64,000 nucleotides of DNA from the NCBI GenBank assembly GCA_954871525.1, contig OX940862.1:44323732-44387731 (forward strand), read 5' to 3'. Below are positions 45,926 to 55,767 of the stretch, piece after piece; position 1 is the stretch's first letter; every line of letters begins with the position of its first letter. The notes under the pieces are model-generated. The model saw nothing but the letters and a program-made list of their open reading frames with translations. It ran no database searches and was not told the origin of the DNA. The position numbers were made by a program, and so were the translations under genes. The stretch is from Parietaria judaica. Taxonomy: Eukaryota > Streptophyta > Magnoliopsida > Rosales > Urticaceae.

Positions 45926-45948
45926 ATTTCCCACAGACGGCGCAAAAC
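45926..45948 (-). other. primer-binding site of Tat-B
   Basis: The minus strand reads TTTGCGCCGTCTGTGGGAAA directly after the 5' LTR. Tat-3 has TTTGGCGCCGTGTGTGGGAAA at the same place. Confidence 0.75.
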
Positions 45949-46905
45949 TGTTGACGTGATTTTGCACGCCAACTGTCGAGTGGATCGCGAATGGAATTTT
46001 GGTTTGAAAGTGCTAAGATCTTTATGGATCCTGACCTCCACGTCGTCAATACTATCGACGGTGACTCACGAATATTGAAGAGGAACAAAACAACAGAGTT
46101 TTTTAGAGAGGTTCGTCCCAATGGGGTAGTTGACTACGTCCTCTGTACGTTTATTGCTTTAGAAAAGTTGATCGAACGGAACCACAAGCCAATTCCTGAT
46201 CGATCTGAAATGAATGAAAGAACACTCTGAAGATACAAATTCTCACAGTCTCTCTTCTCTCAATGGTGGATGCTTGCGTGCGTGTAAAAGGGCTGCCTTC
46301 TTGCTTTTATAGGTGTCTGGCTTCTGCCCGTCAGAGGTGGACGTTGGTAGTGGCTTCTTGCTGCCGAGCTGACACGTGGGCCACGTCTTGTGAGATTGTG
46401 GTGGTAGTCGACCTGGACTGGTCGTTGTGAGGTTTGAATTTGAATCGTGGCGGTTTTCCTGGTCGGTCTTAGGAAGTTTGAATTGAAGTGGTTCACCAGG
46501 TCTGTTCGTGCTTGGACGTAGAGCTCTTTTCTGCTCGGAGAGCCTTGTTCGACTTCTGCTCGGATCCCTTTTGAAACAATCAGTTCGGGAGGAGCTTTGG
46601 GTGTTGGTTTCAACCAAGTGTTCGAAGTGAGACTTTTGAGTTCTGTTCGGATCCTTCCTTCCGAACTCTGTTCGGATTTCTTTTTAGCATATTCTGCTGG
46701 GGTGAATATTTTGCCTTCTGGGCTTTTAGTTCTGCTCGGGCCCAAACATGATCAAGTGTTCAGTGGGCCTTTGGGCTTTGCTTTTCACAGGCCCAATTTC
46801 GTTTGAATATTTAATATATTCAAAATTTAGGTTAAACAATTCAATCTTTAAATTTGATTAATAACCTTACAATTCCAATTTATGGGACGAATTTGCACAT
46901 CAACA
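45949..46905 (-). repeat. Tat-B 5' LTR (right copy)
   Basis: 957 bp, TGTTGACGTGATTTTGCACG to TTGCACATCAACA on the plus strand. This copy drives transcription to the left into gag. It is about 96% identical to the left copy by eye. Confidence 0.93.
46304..46311 (-). promoter_or_regulatory. TATA box of the Tat-B 5' LTR
   Basis: The minus strand reads CTATAAAAGCAAGAAGG, followed on that strand by CCCTTTTACACGCACGCAAGC. It is conserved in the other LTR at 34615-34622. Confidence 0.7.
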
Positions 46906-47062
46906 AATACTATATTGTATCTTTTGGTTATAAGGTACATTTTGAGTATAATTGAATGATGGATGATATTTTTTGTGAGTTTCTAGATGTTATGCATTAT
47001 GCATTTAAAAATTTTATGGACGGTAAAGAATTTCCGTAAGATACAAGTAATGTTACTTACCT

Positions 47063-47170
47063 CTATGTTTGTTAGTACTACCCCTATGCTGCTAGTACTT
47101 ACCTCTATGATTTTTGGTACTACCGCTATGCTGCTAGTACTCCTGCTATGCTTGTTAGCACTCCCGCTAG
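47063..47170. repeat. 21-bp tandem repeat in the solo LTR
   Basis: CTATG starts at 47063, 47084, 47105, 47126 and 47146 and a final CTAG at 47167, so the period is 21 bp. The unit is about CTATGCTGCTAGTACTACCG. The plus strand stays open as a hydrophobic 7-residue repeat, probably by chance. Confidence 0.88.
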
Positions 47171-49952
47171 TCATTTCAGGATCCGCATAAGTTACTTATT
47201 AGGGCGGGTTAACATAAAAGCTTCCGGATTTGGAAGGATGATGTCTCGTATCAATAAGTTTCTATAAGTAAGAAACGATACCGAGAAATAAAGAAAGAAA
47301 ATGTATGATATAAACCATTTCATCATGAGGGAGAAAATATGATTTAAATTTTAGATAAAGTATCTTCAAAGTTGACTAAAAAGTCAACTAAGCCGGAATG
47401 AATATTTCCGAGTTCCAAATGAAACCAAAAATATCATTTTTGGAATGTACATGAAAAATTATTCAAGAAAGGCACGCGCAAAGTAAATTTTTCATCAAGG
47501 TCCTCAACTTTTAGAAAAGTTGTACTATGACCCAATATTTGCCAAAAAGTTGCAATTATGCCCCTAATCCGATTTTCAACATTCTAAACTTATCTTTAAT
47601 GTACATACACGTTCTCAACACTTAGTGTATGCTGAAATTTGAAGAAAGACTGTCTTAGAAAGAAAAAGAAGCCTTAAGGTCATTTTGTCTTATATGCTTG
47701 TCTTATACATCTCCCAAATGAACCAATGGGCTCATAGGAGTGCATGAGAACTATAATAACTTTCTATCAGCCCTAAATTCGACCACAACACTCCAAGAAG
47801 GTCCAATGAAATACTTGAGTGCTCTACAACCTTTATCAAACCCCAAAAACTCATTATGACATGTCTTATGCACTCAAGGAGAAATATGCTCTTGTCTATT
47901 CACCACACCACTCATTTGCACTATTTTCTTCTCTCTCTAGACCAGAAAAGAATATCTCTCTTCAGACCTCTATCTCTCTAAGAAACCCTAAGAGCATTTT
48001 CTTGAAGAAATCCTCCAAGAAGACCAATAGATCATCCTCTTTGTATCAACTTTTCCAAAAAGAAGAAAGGGGAAAGGACACCTCTTGCATGTCGATTTCC
48101 CTAACGTTTTTCTCTCTGAAATTTATTCTCATTTTTACTCCATCTTGTTGTGTGATAAGACCACGAAATCATGGAGAAAGAATCGTGAAGATCCGATCTC
48201 AAACGCTCCATTTATCCCACAAACCGTGTCATTGCTCAAAGTTCCAAAGAAAGAGGTAAGGAAACCTCTTGCATGTTGATTTTCTTAATGGCCATAAGAT
48301 ATGAACTTATTTTCATAATGTTTTCTCTTATCCTAGATCAATATCCAGCCTTCTCTAAGCTAAGTTCGTTGTGAAAAGCACTTAAGTTTCCAACTACACA
48401 AGTATTAAAATTTGTTGGAGAAAAACTCAAGGAAGGTATAATCTTCAAACTAAAAACCCTCACTCTTTGATGAATGGTTATCATACTAAGTTTCATGCTT
48501 ATTTATGATTTAATTAATACATTCATGAATGGTTTGCGTATTTTCATGAAGTTGGCCCAAGAGCCTTATGTTTGATGATGATTGAATGACATGCATGTTG
48601 CTTGGATTAGGGTTTTGGTGAAGTCCGATTTTGTAGGGGTCATAACTAGACCAAATCAACTCCAAATATATAAAATGACCTATTTATAGATAGATGTATG
48701 TGTCTACTATAACATACTGGAAATTTAGAGCCATTAAAGTTATGAGTTTTAAGATATGAGTCAGGCACTATTCGTGTGCAAAACTGTTTTCACCTCCAGG
48801 AAGATCTAGAAGTTTGGATTTAGAATACATTTTTCACGAACTTAATATTTTTATGAATTCTTATAAAAATTATTTCATATATGTATATTCCTTATTGAAT
48901 TAAAAGTTGGTTTTTCTGAAAAATATACTCCGGTTAGTTCAAAACAATTCACGGAGTAATGACATGCAAATTTGTTCTCGGTTTTAGACATATTGGGAAC
49001 TATGTTAGTTAAGTTATTTAAACGATGATCTATAGTTTATATTTTGGTGAGATAAATATATATTTTATACTTAAGTTAGTTAGAGAGACATAGGAATTGG
49101 TTTTGTTCCAAAACAAGCTCTGGTCGATTTTATAAAAATCACGCACCGAAGGTCGCAAACTGTTTTTCATAAATAAGGGCAGATTTGAGTTCATACATAT
49201 ATATGATTTACCAGGGGATTTTATTTTTAGGAAATGATATAAATACTTTATAATGTCAAGTTTATAGAAATCACAATTGGTTTTATGTTAAAACGAGTTA
49301 TCGTTTATCGGATAGAGGTTAGAAAGTAAGCATATACAAGCTAGCCTACCACTAGAGGTAGAACTGTGGCCCAAACATAAAATAGTTTCAATTTCGAGTA
49401 AGGGGGCTATGATATCAAAAATAAAACAAAGAGGTTAGGATAATAGCCTAGGAGATCTAAATAATTTACGATTATGGAAATGATCACACCCGATGTTGTT
49501 TCGGATTTTCAAGATAAAGGCTATGTTTACAAAATATGATAACGCAAAACTCGAAGAGTTATCAATGAAAGGAGTAGTTTCTATTTTAATAGATACGAAT
49601 CTTAAATGATGATTATATGGCATTAAAATACTTGTACACTTACTTGAAGTTAAGTCGTACAATTTTATGGAGATCTTTAAACAAAGGAACATGTTGATAC
49701 AAAATTGGATAGTGTCGAAACCTTAGTTCCCTAGAATTCCAACAACGAAGAGCATGCATGTAAACCTGGATCCAATAGACTGACGAGTCGTCTGGTTTGG
49801 ATTAAACAAGGAAGTAGAGTGTCCATAAGTTTGATAGGCTGTAGCTTCAAGTGCAGCGAGGACACCAGGTGAGTACAGATCTCACTACAGCATGAATATT
49901 TTTCAAACGAAAAAATGAAATATGTCAAGACGTGAATATATGTCATGTTTGG

Positions 49953-50050
49953 GAGCATTGACTCCAATGCATGAATGATTGATTGAGAGCATTGACTCCG
50001 ATGCATGAATGATTGATTGTGAGCATTTACTCCGATGCATGATTGATATG
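49953..50050. repeat. 34-bp tandem repeat in the solo LTR, three units
   Basis: GAGCATTGACTCCGATGCATGAATGATTGATT repeats at 49953, 49987 and 50021, exactly 34 bp apart, with few differences. Confidence 0.9.
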
Positions 50051-51410
50051 CGTGGTCCTTCATGGACAATGATATGATTATATGGATCATTGTGAATCCT
50101 AATATGTTAATGTGTCATGTTATTCCAATTGTTGATATTGGAAAAGAAAAGAAGGTATGATGAAAAGAATGATTGAATGAGCTTTGAATTATTTCATAAT
50201 GCGTGAAGGCATAATAGGGTCACCTTAATTAACAAAGATGACCAATGTTTTATAGCTCGTGTCGTGCCACCCGATCGGGGTATAAACATGTTATGAAAGA
50301 GGCTTTAAGCCCAAGGTCGCGTTGGTTGGGGACCTTGCAACCCTCAGACCATCTGCGGCTGCGCGCAAAGGGCATGTACACATATGGGTGATCACCAGGA
50401 AAGACAGGGTCAATCCTTTGAGCCACTTAAAGGAAAAGAAAGGAAATATTTTCAAAAGTAACCCAATAATATAGCATAATTGGTCATACATATATGCATG
50501 ATTGACATATGTTTTTGTGAGGATAATGTATGTACTCGTTGAGCGTAAGCTCACGTAATATGTGTTCATGCTGTGGGTAAGAAACCCATGGTATGAATTT
50601 TTTATGGTGGACTCGCGAAGGAATGGTGATGCGCGTGGTGTTCATGGTTAGGATGGGTAACCGCTAAAGTTTCCGCATAGTTTGATGTACAAAGTAATTG
50701 ACTTATGTTTGATGTCAAAGTTTTATGAAGGTCTCATGTTTTTCAAAGATATCCAATAATGGTCTCTTTTGAATATTTTATGCTCAAGTATTGACCTTAA
50801 ATTTCTTATAGGAAGTTTAAGACGTGTGTGCCTATGAGCACAAGTGAGATGATGTTTTAAACAAAAAAAAAATATTCCTAAATTTTCATAACAAAGAGTT
50901 TTATGAAGTCGTAAGAAAGTAAATGAGTTTAAGTCGTAGCGGACGGCGCTAGGCCGGGTTGCTACATTTCTAATAACTTCAATAGAATAATTAGTTTACT
51001 TTTGGTGTGGAGGTTCTACCAGTATAGCCCATGCTTTTGTATGAAGAGCCCAAGAGTTCATCCCAAAAGATCACGGAGAAACTCTGTTGAAGTTAAGAAA
51101 GCGCTACCAGAATCTTTTATTGACATACGACCTTATGCATCTGGTCAATAAATGCAAAGCATATCTATTTCTTTATTTTTTTCATTTGATTAGATTATTA
51201 ATAACAACATTATTATGAAAAATAATACTAATAGTAAATATTTATCAAGTCGTTAAATTCCCATATACTGGTGCTCAGTCCTTGTTTTAGGCTGTAACAC
51301 GGAAAGTATATATATATGGGCCTTTCTGTAGAAAATTAATTAGGCTACCCTAATGGATCGAGGGGCCCATTCTGAGATATTATGGAGGGACATTAATATA
51401 ATTCCCAACA

Positions 51411-52132
51411 TTAATTAGTGTAATTTATTTTGATTTTAAGATGATTTCATAACTTATTTTGTAATGTTAGGTTTTATCTATAATGTTATACGTATTTTTC
51501 AATCTATTGAAAATAAGGGCCCGAAAGGTAAAGGTCAAAGCCCGTGAAGAAAAGTCAAATCCCACGAAGGAAGGTCAAAGCCTGTGAGTCAAAAAATGGA
51601 ATGAAAGGTCCAAAAGAAGGAGCTCGAAGACCAAATACCATCGTTCACGGGAGATGCCACATCATCTTGAAAAAAGGAGCTATAGGGAGAATAAAACATA
51701 CGGAGACGTTGTAAAGACTCTCAGGAGTGCACATGATTCAGAAGATTGGAAATAGGACACTCGAAAGACCCTTTTCGAAGCCGCCAAAGTCTGGGACACC
51801 ATCTAGGCCCTGAGCTCGCCCAAGTGCGCCAACACCAGCCCCAAGGAAGCCCAAAATGTCCCAAATTGCACATGGATGAAGCATTTGAAGCAAATCAAGA
51901 CTATATATACAACAGAAAGTCCCACATCTCTTGGGAACAAAGGATTTGATGAATTCCAAGACTATACATGAAAGGGTCTCTCTTCTCTTTAGCTAGTTAG
52001 GCTCGAGTTAGGACTACAAAAATTATTATTTAATTGATATTTTTAAGTTATTGAGCATTAATACATCGAGGTTCTACTTGTTGGGAAAAATTTTAACGTC
52101 CATGTTGATGTTGAAAATTAGATCAAAGACTG
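51411..52132 (+). other. degenerate LTR material resembling element D
   Basis: AAAGGTCAAAGCCCGTGAAGAAAAGTCAAATCCC (51525 on) resembles the start of D (AAAAGTCAAAGCC... at 29670). Further on come a TATATATACAACAGAAAG box and AGTCCCACATCTCTTGGG (51900-51940), as in plant LTR promoters. No gene seen; an open frame at 51738-51959 (minus) has no domain. Confidence 0.45.
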
Positions 52133-52245
52133 TAGCAACCCAATTGCGGAGTTTGGGTCGGCCCCATTGTTGTATATCTGAGCTCTCTCGTTGTCTGCTT
52201 TCTGGTTAGGGACGTTGAGGAAATTAGAAATTACTTTGTTGGTCA
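52133..52245 (+). other. possible LTR start TGTAGCAACCC
   Basis: TGTAGCAACCCAATTGCGG has the form of a Tekay-like LTR start and mirrors GGGTTGCTACA, the end of the 4.1-kb solo LTR. The matching end is not identified. Confidence 0.35.
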
Positions 52246-53090
52246 TTGGGTAATGAAAATATTGTTTTGTGCCTTTTTATGCCTATGGGATGCATCGGGC
52301 GTCCAAACGAACTCAAGGTTGTCTCTATGCATTCTGGGCGCTCTCAAAAGCTTAGCGACGTCCATGGGTATCAACGGGTGTTAATTGTAATATTGGGCAT
52401 CACGGAACTCATATGGGCATGTGTGTAATTCTAGTCCTTTTTAAATTAGGGTGTTACCGGTCACCTCGAGCGTCCAAATGCGTCCCCATGGGTGCTCCTA
52501 AAATCTTAACGGTATCCATGGGACCCAATGGGGTCGTCATTGGGCATCCAAAGGAATCCATGGAGCTTATAGGAGCCCATGTGTAATTATGGCCCTTTTA
52601 TGTATGGATGCCCCCAGGTCTCTTCGGGCACCAGAAATCTTAACGACATCCATGGACATCAACAAGGTTCCAATCGGCATCCATGGGCATCCATGCAGCT
52701 CGTATGGGCATGTGTGGGATTATTGTCCTTTTTTAGCCCAAGTGTCTCTGGGTAGCCTCGGGCGACCAAATAAGTCCCTGGTCGTCTATGCGTTCTAGTG
52801 CTCCGAAAATCTTAACAAGATCTATGGGATCAATGAGCCATCAGTTAGGATTCACGAGCATCCACGTAGCTCATGGAGTCTTATGTGTAATTATGGCCCT
52901 TTTTTTAGTCGGGTCACACGGGTCGCCTCGGGCATCCAAATGTGTCCATGGACATCTTTATGTGTTCCGGGCGACCCTAAAACCTTAAAGGCATCCATGG
53001 GTATGAATGTGCGTCAATTGGAATCCACGGAGTTCATAGGGGCCTGTGTGTAATTATGGTCTTTTTAGAGTCCGAGTGCACACAGGTCGT
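52246..53090. repeat. about 160-bp tandem array, five to six degenerate units
   Basis: TGTGTAATTATGGCCCTTTT starts at about 52422, 52580, 52713, 52884 and 53047 (steps 158, 133, 171, 163), with a partial unit before the first. Each unit holds TCGGGC(G/A)TCCAAATG, TCTTAACG-CATCCATGGG and CACGGAGCTCATAGGGGCATG. Monomers differ strongly, so the array is old. Frames inside are by-products. Confidence 0.88.
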
Positions 53091-53102
53091 CTCATAGGGG
53101 CG

Positions 53103-53450
53103 ATTCTCTACGGACTTTTTTAGTCGTTGGCCAAAGTTAGTGCATTATGAAATTCTCCGGCGGACTTTTTTGCCAGCTTGAGCTAGCGCAGTACGCGCTT
53201 CTCCATGGACTTTTCTCGTTTTTGGCTAGAGCTAGCGCATTGAGTGATTCTCCGGCAGACTTTGTTGCCGGCTTGAGCTAGCGTAGTGTGGGATTCTCCG
53301 TGGACTTTTCGTAGTCGTCCAAAGCTTTCCAATTACACAATTCTTTGACATACTTTGTTGTCGACGTGAGCTAGGGCAGTACGCGAATCTCCGAGGAATT
53401 TTTTCGTCGTCGGCCAGAGCTAACGCATTGTGCAATTCTCCAATGGACTT
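53103..53450. repeat. 47-bp tandem array of eight monomers with dimer structure
   Basis: ATTCTCCGGCGGACTTT-type monomers start at 53103, 53152, 53198, 53247, 53293, 53340, 53387 and 53435 (steps 49, 46, 49, 46, 47, 47, 48). Two forms tend to alternate, one with TTGCCGGCTTGAGCTAGCGCAGT and one with TCGTCGGCCAGAGCTAGCGCATT, giving a dimer of about 95 bp. It abuts the 160-bp array. Confidence 0.88.
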
Positions 53451-53639
53451 TGTTTGTGCATTGGATCGAGGCTGTTCAAGTTAACATGTACAAAGATGCT
53501 TTGTCGAGCGTTATTTTATTCATAAGGAGACCTTTGTACATGTGGGTGCAGAGACTAAGTCATGTTGTTACATTTTTTTTTTTGAAAAAAGACAAAGATA
53601 AGTTCACCAGACCAGCTTTTTCTACCTCTAGTGATATTG

Positions 53640-54121
53640 TTTTTCAAGGTCCAGCGCCTTATTCTTCAGACGGTCAAGATAATAACATGAGCAAAGATGG
53701 TTTGGAGCTAGCCGGTGAGAGCTCCCCCTTGGTAGTTCTTGGTGTATCATCAGCGCTTGCCGAGCATGGTTCTTTGCTGGATATCATCATTGCCGTGAAT
53801 TCCTCCAGTTGTCCAACTTTGATTAGAATTTTTATTTTTTCTCTTAGGAACCAACACTCGGACGTAAGACGTTCGTTTTCTCATTGGAAGTCGCAATACT
53901 TGTTTTTGTCTTGTTTTGCGATTTTTTTCATCGACTTTGGCTCGGTGAATTTGTGTCATGAAGCCTTAAAATCAATACTTGTGAAACTAAGCTGTTACAA
54001 GGATGCTTCATTTATCGTGATTCCACCTCGTTTGTATTTTTCAGGACAAACTTGCTCAACTAACCATTGGATAAACTTCTCCACCTGCTTCATGAGGTTC
54101 CCACAATCAAACGTGAGGTGA
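53640..54121 (-). pseudogene. degenerate Tat-type gag fragment
   Basis: On the minus strand two blocks fit plant gag: GNLMKQVEKFIQWLVEQV (about 54045-54095) and KYCDFQ, a stop, then ERLTSECWFLREKIKILIKV and GQLEEF (about 53785-53900), the C-F-H-C-type zinc-finger region followed by 'LK-LI-GQL-EF' typical of Tat gag. Stops interrupt it, and the knuckle's first His codon is changed. The 223-codon open frame on the opposite strand (53450-54121) is a shadow of this relic. It may belong with the tandem arrays to its left as a minus-oriented Tat remnant. Confidence 0.55.
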
Positions 54122-54123
54122 CT

Positions 54124-54992
54124 TGTAACGCCCCTAAATGGGGGTTAGGAGAATAAGACAAAAACAACGACTTTTCAAACTTTGACCAGTCAATGACACA
54201 TCATCATTCAAACAACATCGTTGAATATTCAACATCCACGTCATCAAACACATAAAGTTCCAGCCCATGGGACTTAAAACAACAAAATAGACATCAGCGA
54301 CCACAATTTATATAGCACCATTTAATGACAATACAAAGTACCACCCTCACGAATATCCTTAATTTAATCCATTACAATTCCGAATAAGATATCAACTCAA
54401 AATACGAAATTCACCTAATACTAGATGTACGCTTAAGCAAATCAACACGTGGACCTTTTGACTCAAACTACTCCTCGTCCGGAGTCTGATACTGATCACC
54501 ACCTGAAGCTGGAAAAAGAATGAATATGGAAAGGATGAGCGCCACACGCTCAGTAGGGAAACCATTACCAATTCCCTTTACAAAACCATTATTAGTAAAA
54601 TTTTAATTAACTAAACTAAATGTCAACATATGCTATTTAATCATCATTTTCATCATTTTATCATCAATAATATAAATAAATAAATAAACCCCACAAAAGC
54701 CAAATAATTTTGGTGGACCATGCCGAGTCAGCTCGCGCCTTTATTCAACTATATCCCATCGAGTCCTCAAGGCGACGAGCATAGGTGGACTAAAAGTCCC
54801 TGACCATGACTCGCCCTTGACTCGGGATCCTAATCACCCTCAAAGGCGGGCAGTTCGCCATGGGCCGAAATATTGACTTTGGGGCCACCAATCATATCCA
54901 AAAACCATAACCATATCCGTCCTACAGCGCAGTAGCCAGCTGCTCGTCAGCAGCTCATCCGCCCAAAGCGGGTACCAAATCGCAATAATCAT
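54124..54992 (-). repeat. Tekay-like LTR fragment, minus orientation
   Basis: TGTAACGCCCC at 54124 is the complement of a GGGGCGTTACA LTR end. Further in, GAGCGCCACACGCTCAGTAGGG (54538) is the complement of the 'CTGAGCGTGTGGCGCTC' wording of such LTRs. The sequence stops where the Tat-3 LTR begins, so Tat-3 may have been inserted into it, with the remainder beyond the right edge. Confidence 0.6.
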
Positions 54993-55697
54993 TGATGATG
55001 TAGGATTTCACCCTCCTTGAAAAAAAACGACATCAAAGTGGAAATCTACACCTTAGGAGCAAACGAAACAAGATCCAAAGGAAATTGGGCCTCACACGAA
55101 CCAGCAGGTCTGACAAAGCAGCCCAACGGGCAGCTCAGCACGATTGGCCCATCAAGACTCCACTCCAAAACTTATTCAACTAGAGCCAAGTCTCCCCAAA
55201 GACCAGGCCCACGAAGACCAAGCCCACCAGGACCAAACAGCTTTTCACGTGGTGAGCAACCCCGAAGACTAGGCGTGCTCTCCCTTTACTGACAAGCCCA
55301 GAGTCCTCCACGTGGAAAGGCACCAAATATCACGTCGTCCAGATTTTACACGTGGTGATCAAAGGAGAGGCGAGGAGATATCTGCTTAGTCTACTAGCCG
55401 TTACTAAAATATAGGAGATAAACGTTGTAACTTAGGCTATAAAAAGGCCTACGAAGTAAACTAACAGACAATCACCTTGTTCTACATTCTCTACTAGTTA
55501 TTCACTCTGTACTCACTTTGCTATCAATCAAATATACAATATCTTTATTATCGCTCAACCCTTTACAAATTTTGTCATCTCGTGTCTTTATTCACCGAAG
55601 TAGATTTTATCTCGTAAAGTTAAGATCTATCGTCATAGACACTGTAATCAGAGTGCAATCAAATTGTGACAGTTGATCGTGATTATTCACGTCAACA
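54993..55697 (+). repeat. Tat-3 5' LTR
   Basis: Ends ATTCACGTCAACA directly before the primer-binding site. The start is placed at TGATGATGTAGG from context and may be off by a few bases (TGATG at 54993 or 54996, TGTAGG at 54999). It contains a TATA box and a leader ending in TCACCTTGTTCTACATTC. Confidence 0.75.
55438..55445 (+). promoter_or_regulatory. TATA box of the Tat-3 LTR
   Basis: TATAAAAA in GGCTATAAAAAGGCC, about 260 bp before the LTR end. Confidence 0.7.
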
Positions 55698-55700
55698 GTT

Positions 55701-55718
55701 TGGCGCCGTGTGTGGGAA
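55701..55718 (+). other. primer-binding site of Tat-3
   Basis: TGGCGCCGTGTGTGGGAA, three bases after the LTR end. TGGCGCCGT sites are characteristic of Tat and Athila elements. Confidence 0.88.
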
Positions 55719-55767
55719 ATCTTTATATAATCCTAAAAAACCACGTTCCCAGCAAACAAGAAGGAAA

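Larger units (their letters stand above)
34260..46905 (-). mobile_element. Tat-B: full-length Tat-lineage Ty3/gypsy element, 12.6 kb, disabled
   Basis: Both LTRs start TGTTGACGTGATTT and end GCACATCAACA, and the element is flanked by the exact duplication AATAC (34255-34259 and 46906-46910). It is transcribed leftward: 5' LTR 45949-46905, primer-binding site, gag, protease, RT, two RNase H domains, integrase, 39-bp array, then the antisense extra gene (plus strand) and 3' LTR 34260-35232. The double RNase H and the antisense ORF after pol define the Tat lineage (Ogre, Retand, Grande and relatives). The LTRs differ by roughly 35-40 substitutions and one deletion of about 16 bp, counted by eye. 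Several stops and the loss of the protease active site make it non-autonomous. Confidence 0.95.
34215..50966 (+). repeat. 4.1-kb Tekay-like solo LTR containing Tat-B
   Basis: Starts TGTAATGACCCG at 34215, is interrupted after 45 bases by Tat-B, resumes at 46911 and ends GGCCGGGTTGCTACA at 50966. The perfect 5-bp duplication TTTCT stands outside both ends (34210-34214 and 50967-50971). Ends of the TGTAA(T)...(G)CTACA kind and the wording GAGCGTAAGCTCACGTAA (about 50539) are like Tekay/Del LTRs. A pyrimidine-rich leader lies around 47920-48070. No internal region follows, so LTR-LTR recombination removed it. Short frames such as 47819-48259 (+) have no recognisable domain. Confidence 0.88.
27833..51410 (+). 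repeat. C-3: diverged family C LTR, split into three pieces
   Basis: Begins TGTTGGGAATATTCC and ends ATTCCCAACA. Flanks are ATAAT and TTAAT (4 of 5 bases shared), so it is probably a solo LTR. The first piece (27833 to about 29650) follows C-4 in order, for example the tracts around 27990-28400 and 28560-28760. The last piece (50972-51410) matches the end of C-4: AAAAGATCACGG, GACATACGACCTTATGCAT and the GATTAGATTATTAATAA tract. A short middle piece probably lies at about 34146-34214. Element D and the 4.1-kb solo LTR interrupt it. Confidence 0.6.

Noticed and set aside
47819..48259. 146-codon plus-strand frame in the solo LTR
   Set aside because: Lies in the pyrimidine-rich leader part of the LTR; Ser/Lys-rich with no domain.
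53450..54121. 223-codon plus-strand open frame
   Set aside because: Low-complexity hydrophobic protein without known domains; the opposite strand shows broken Tat gag motifs, so it is a shadow.
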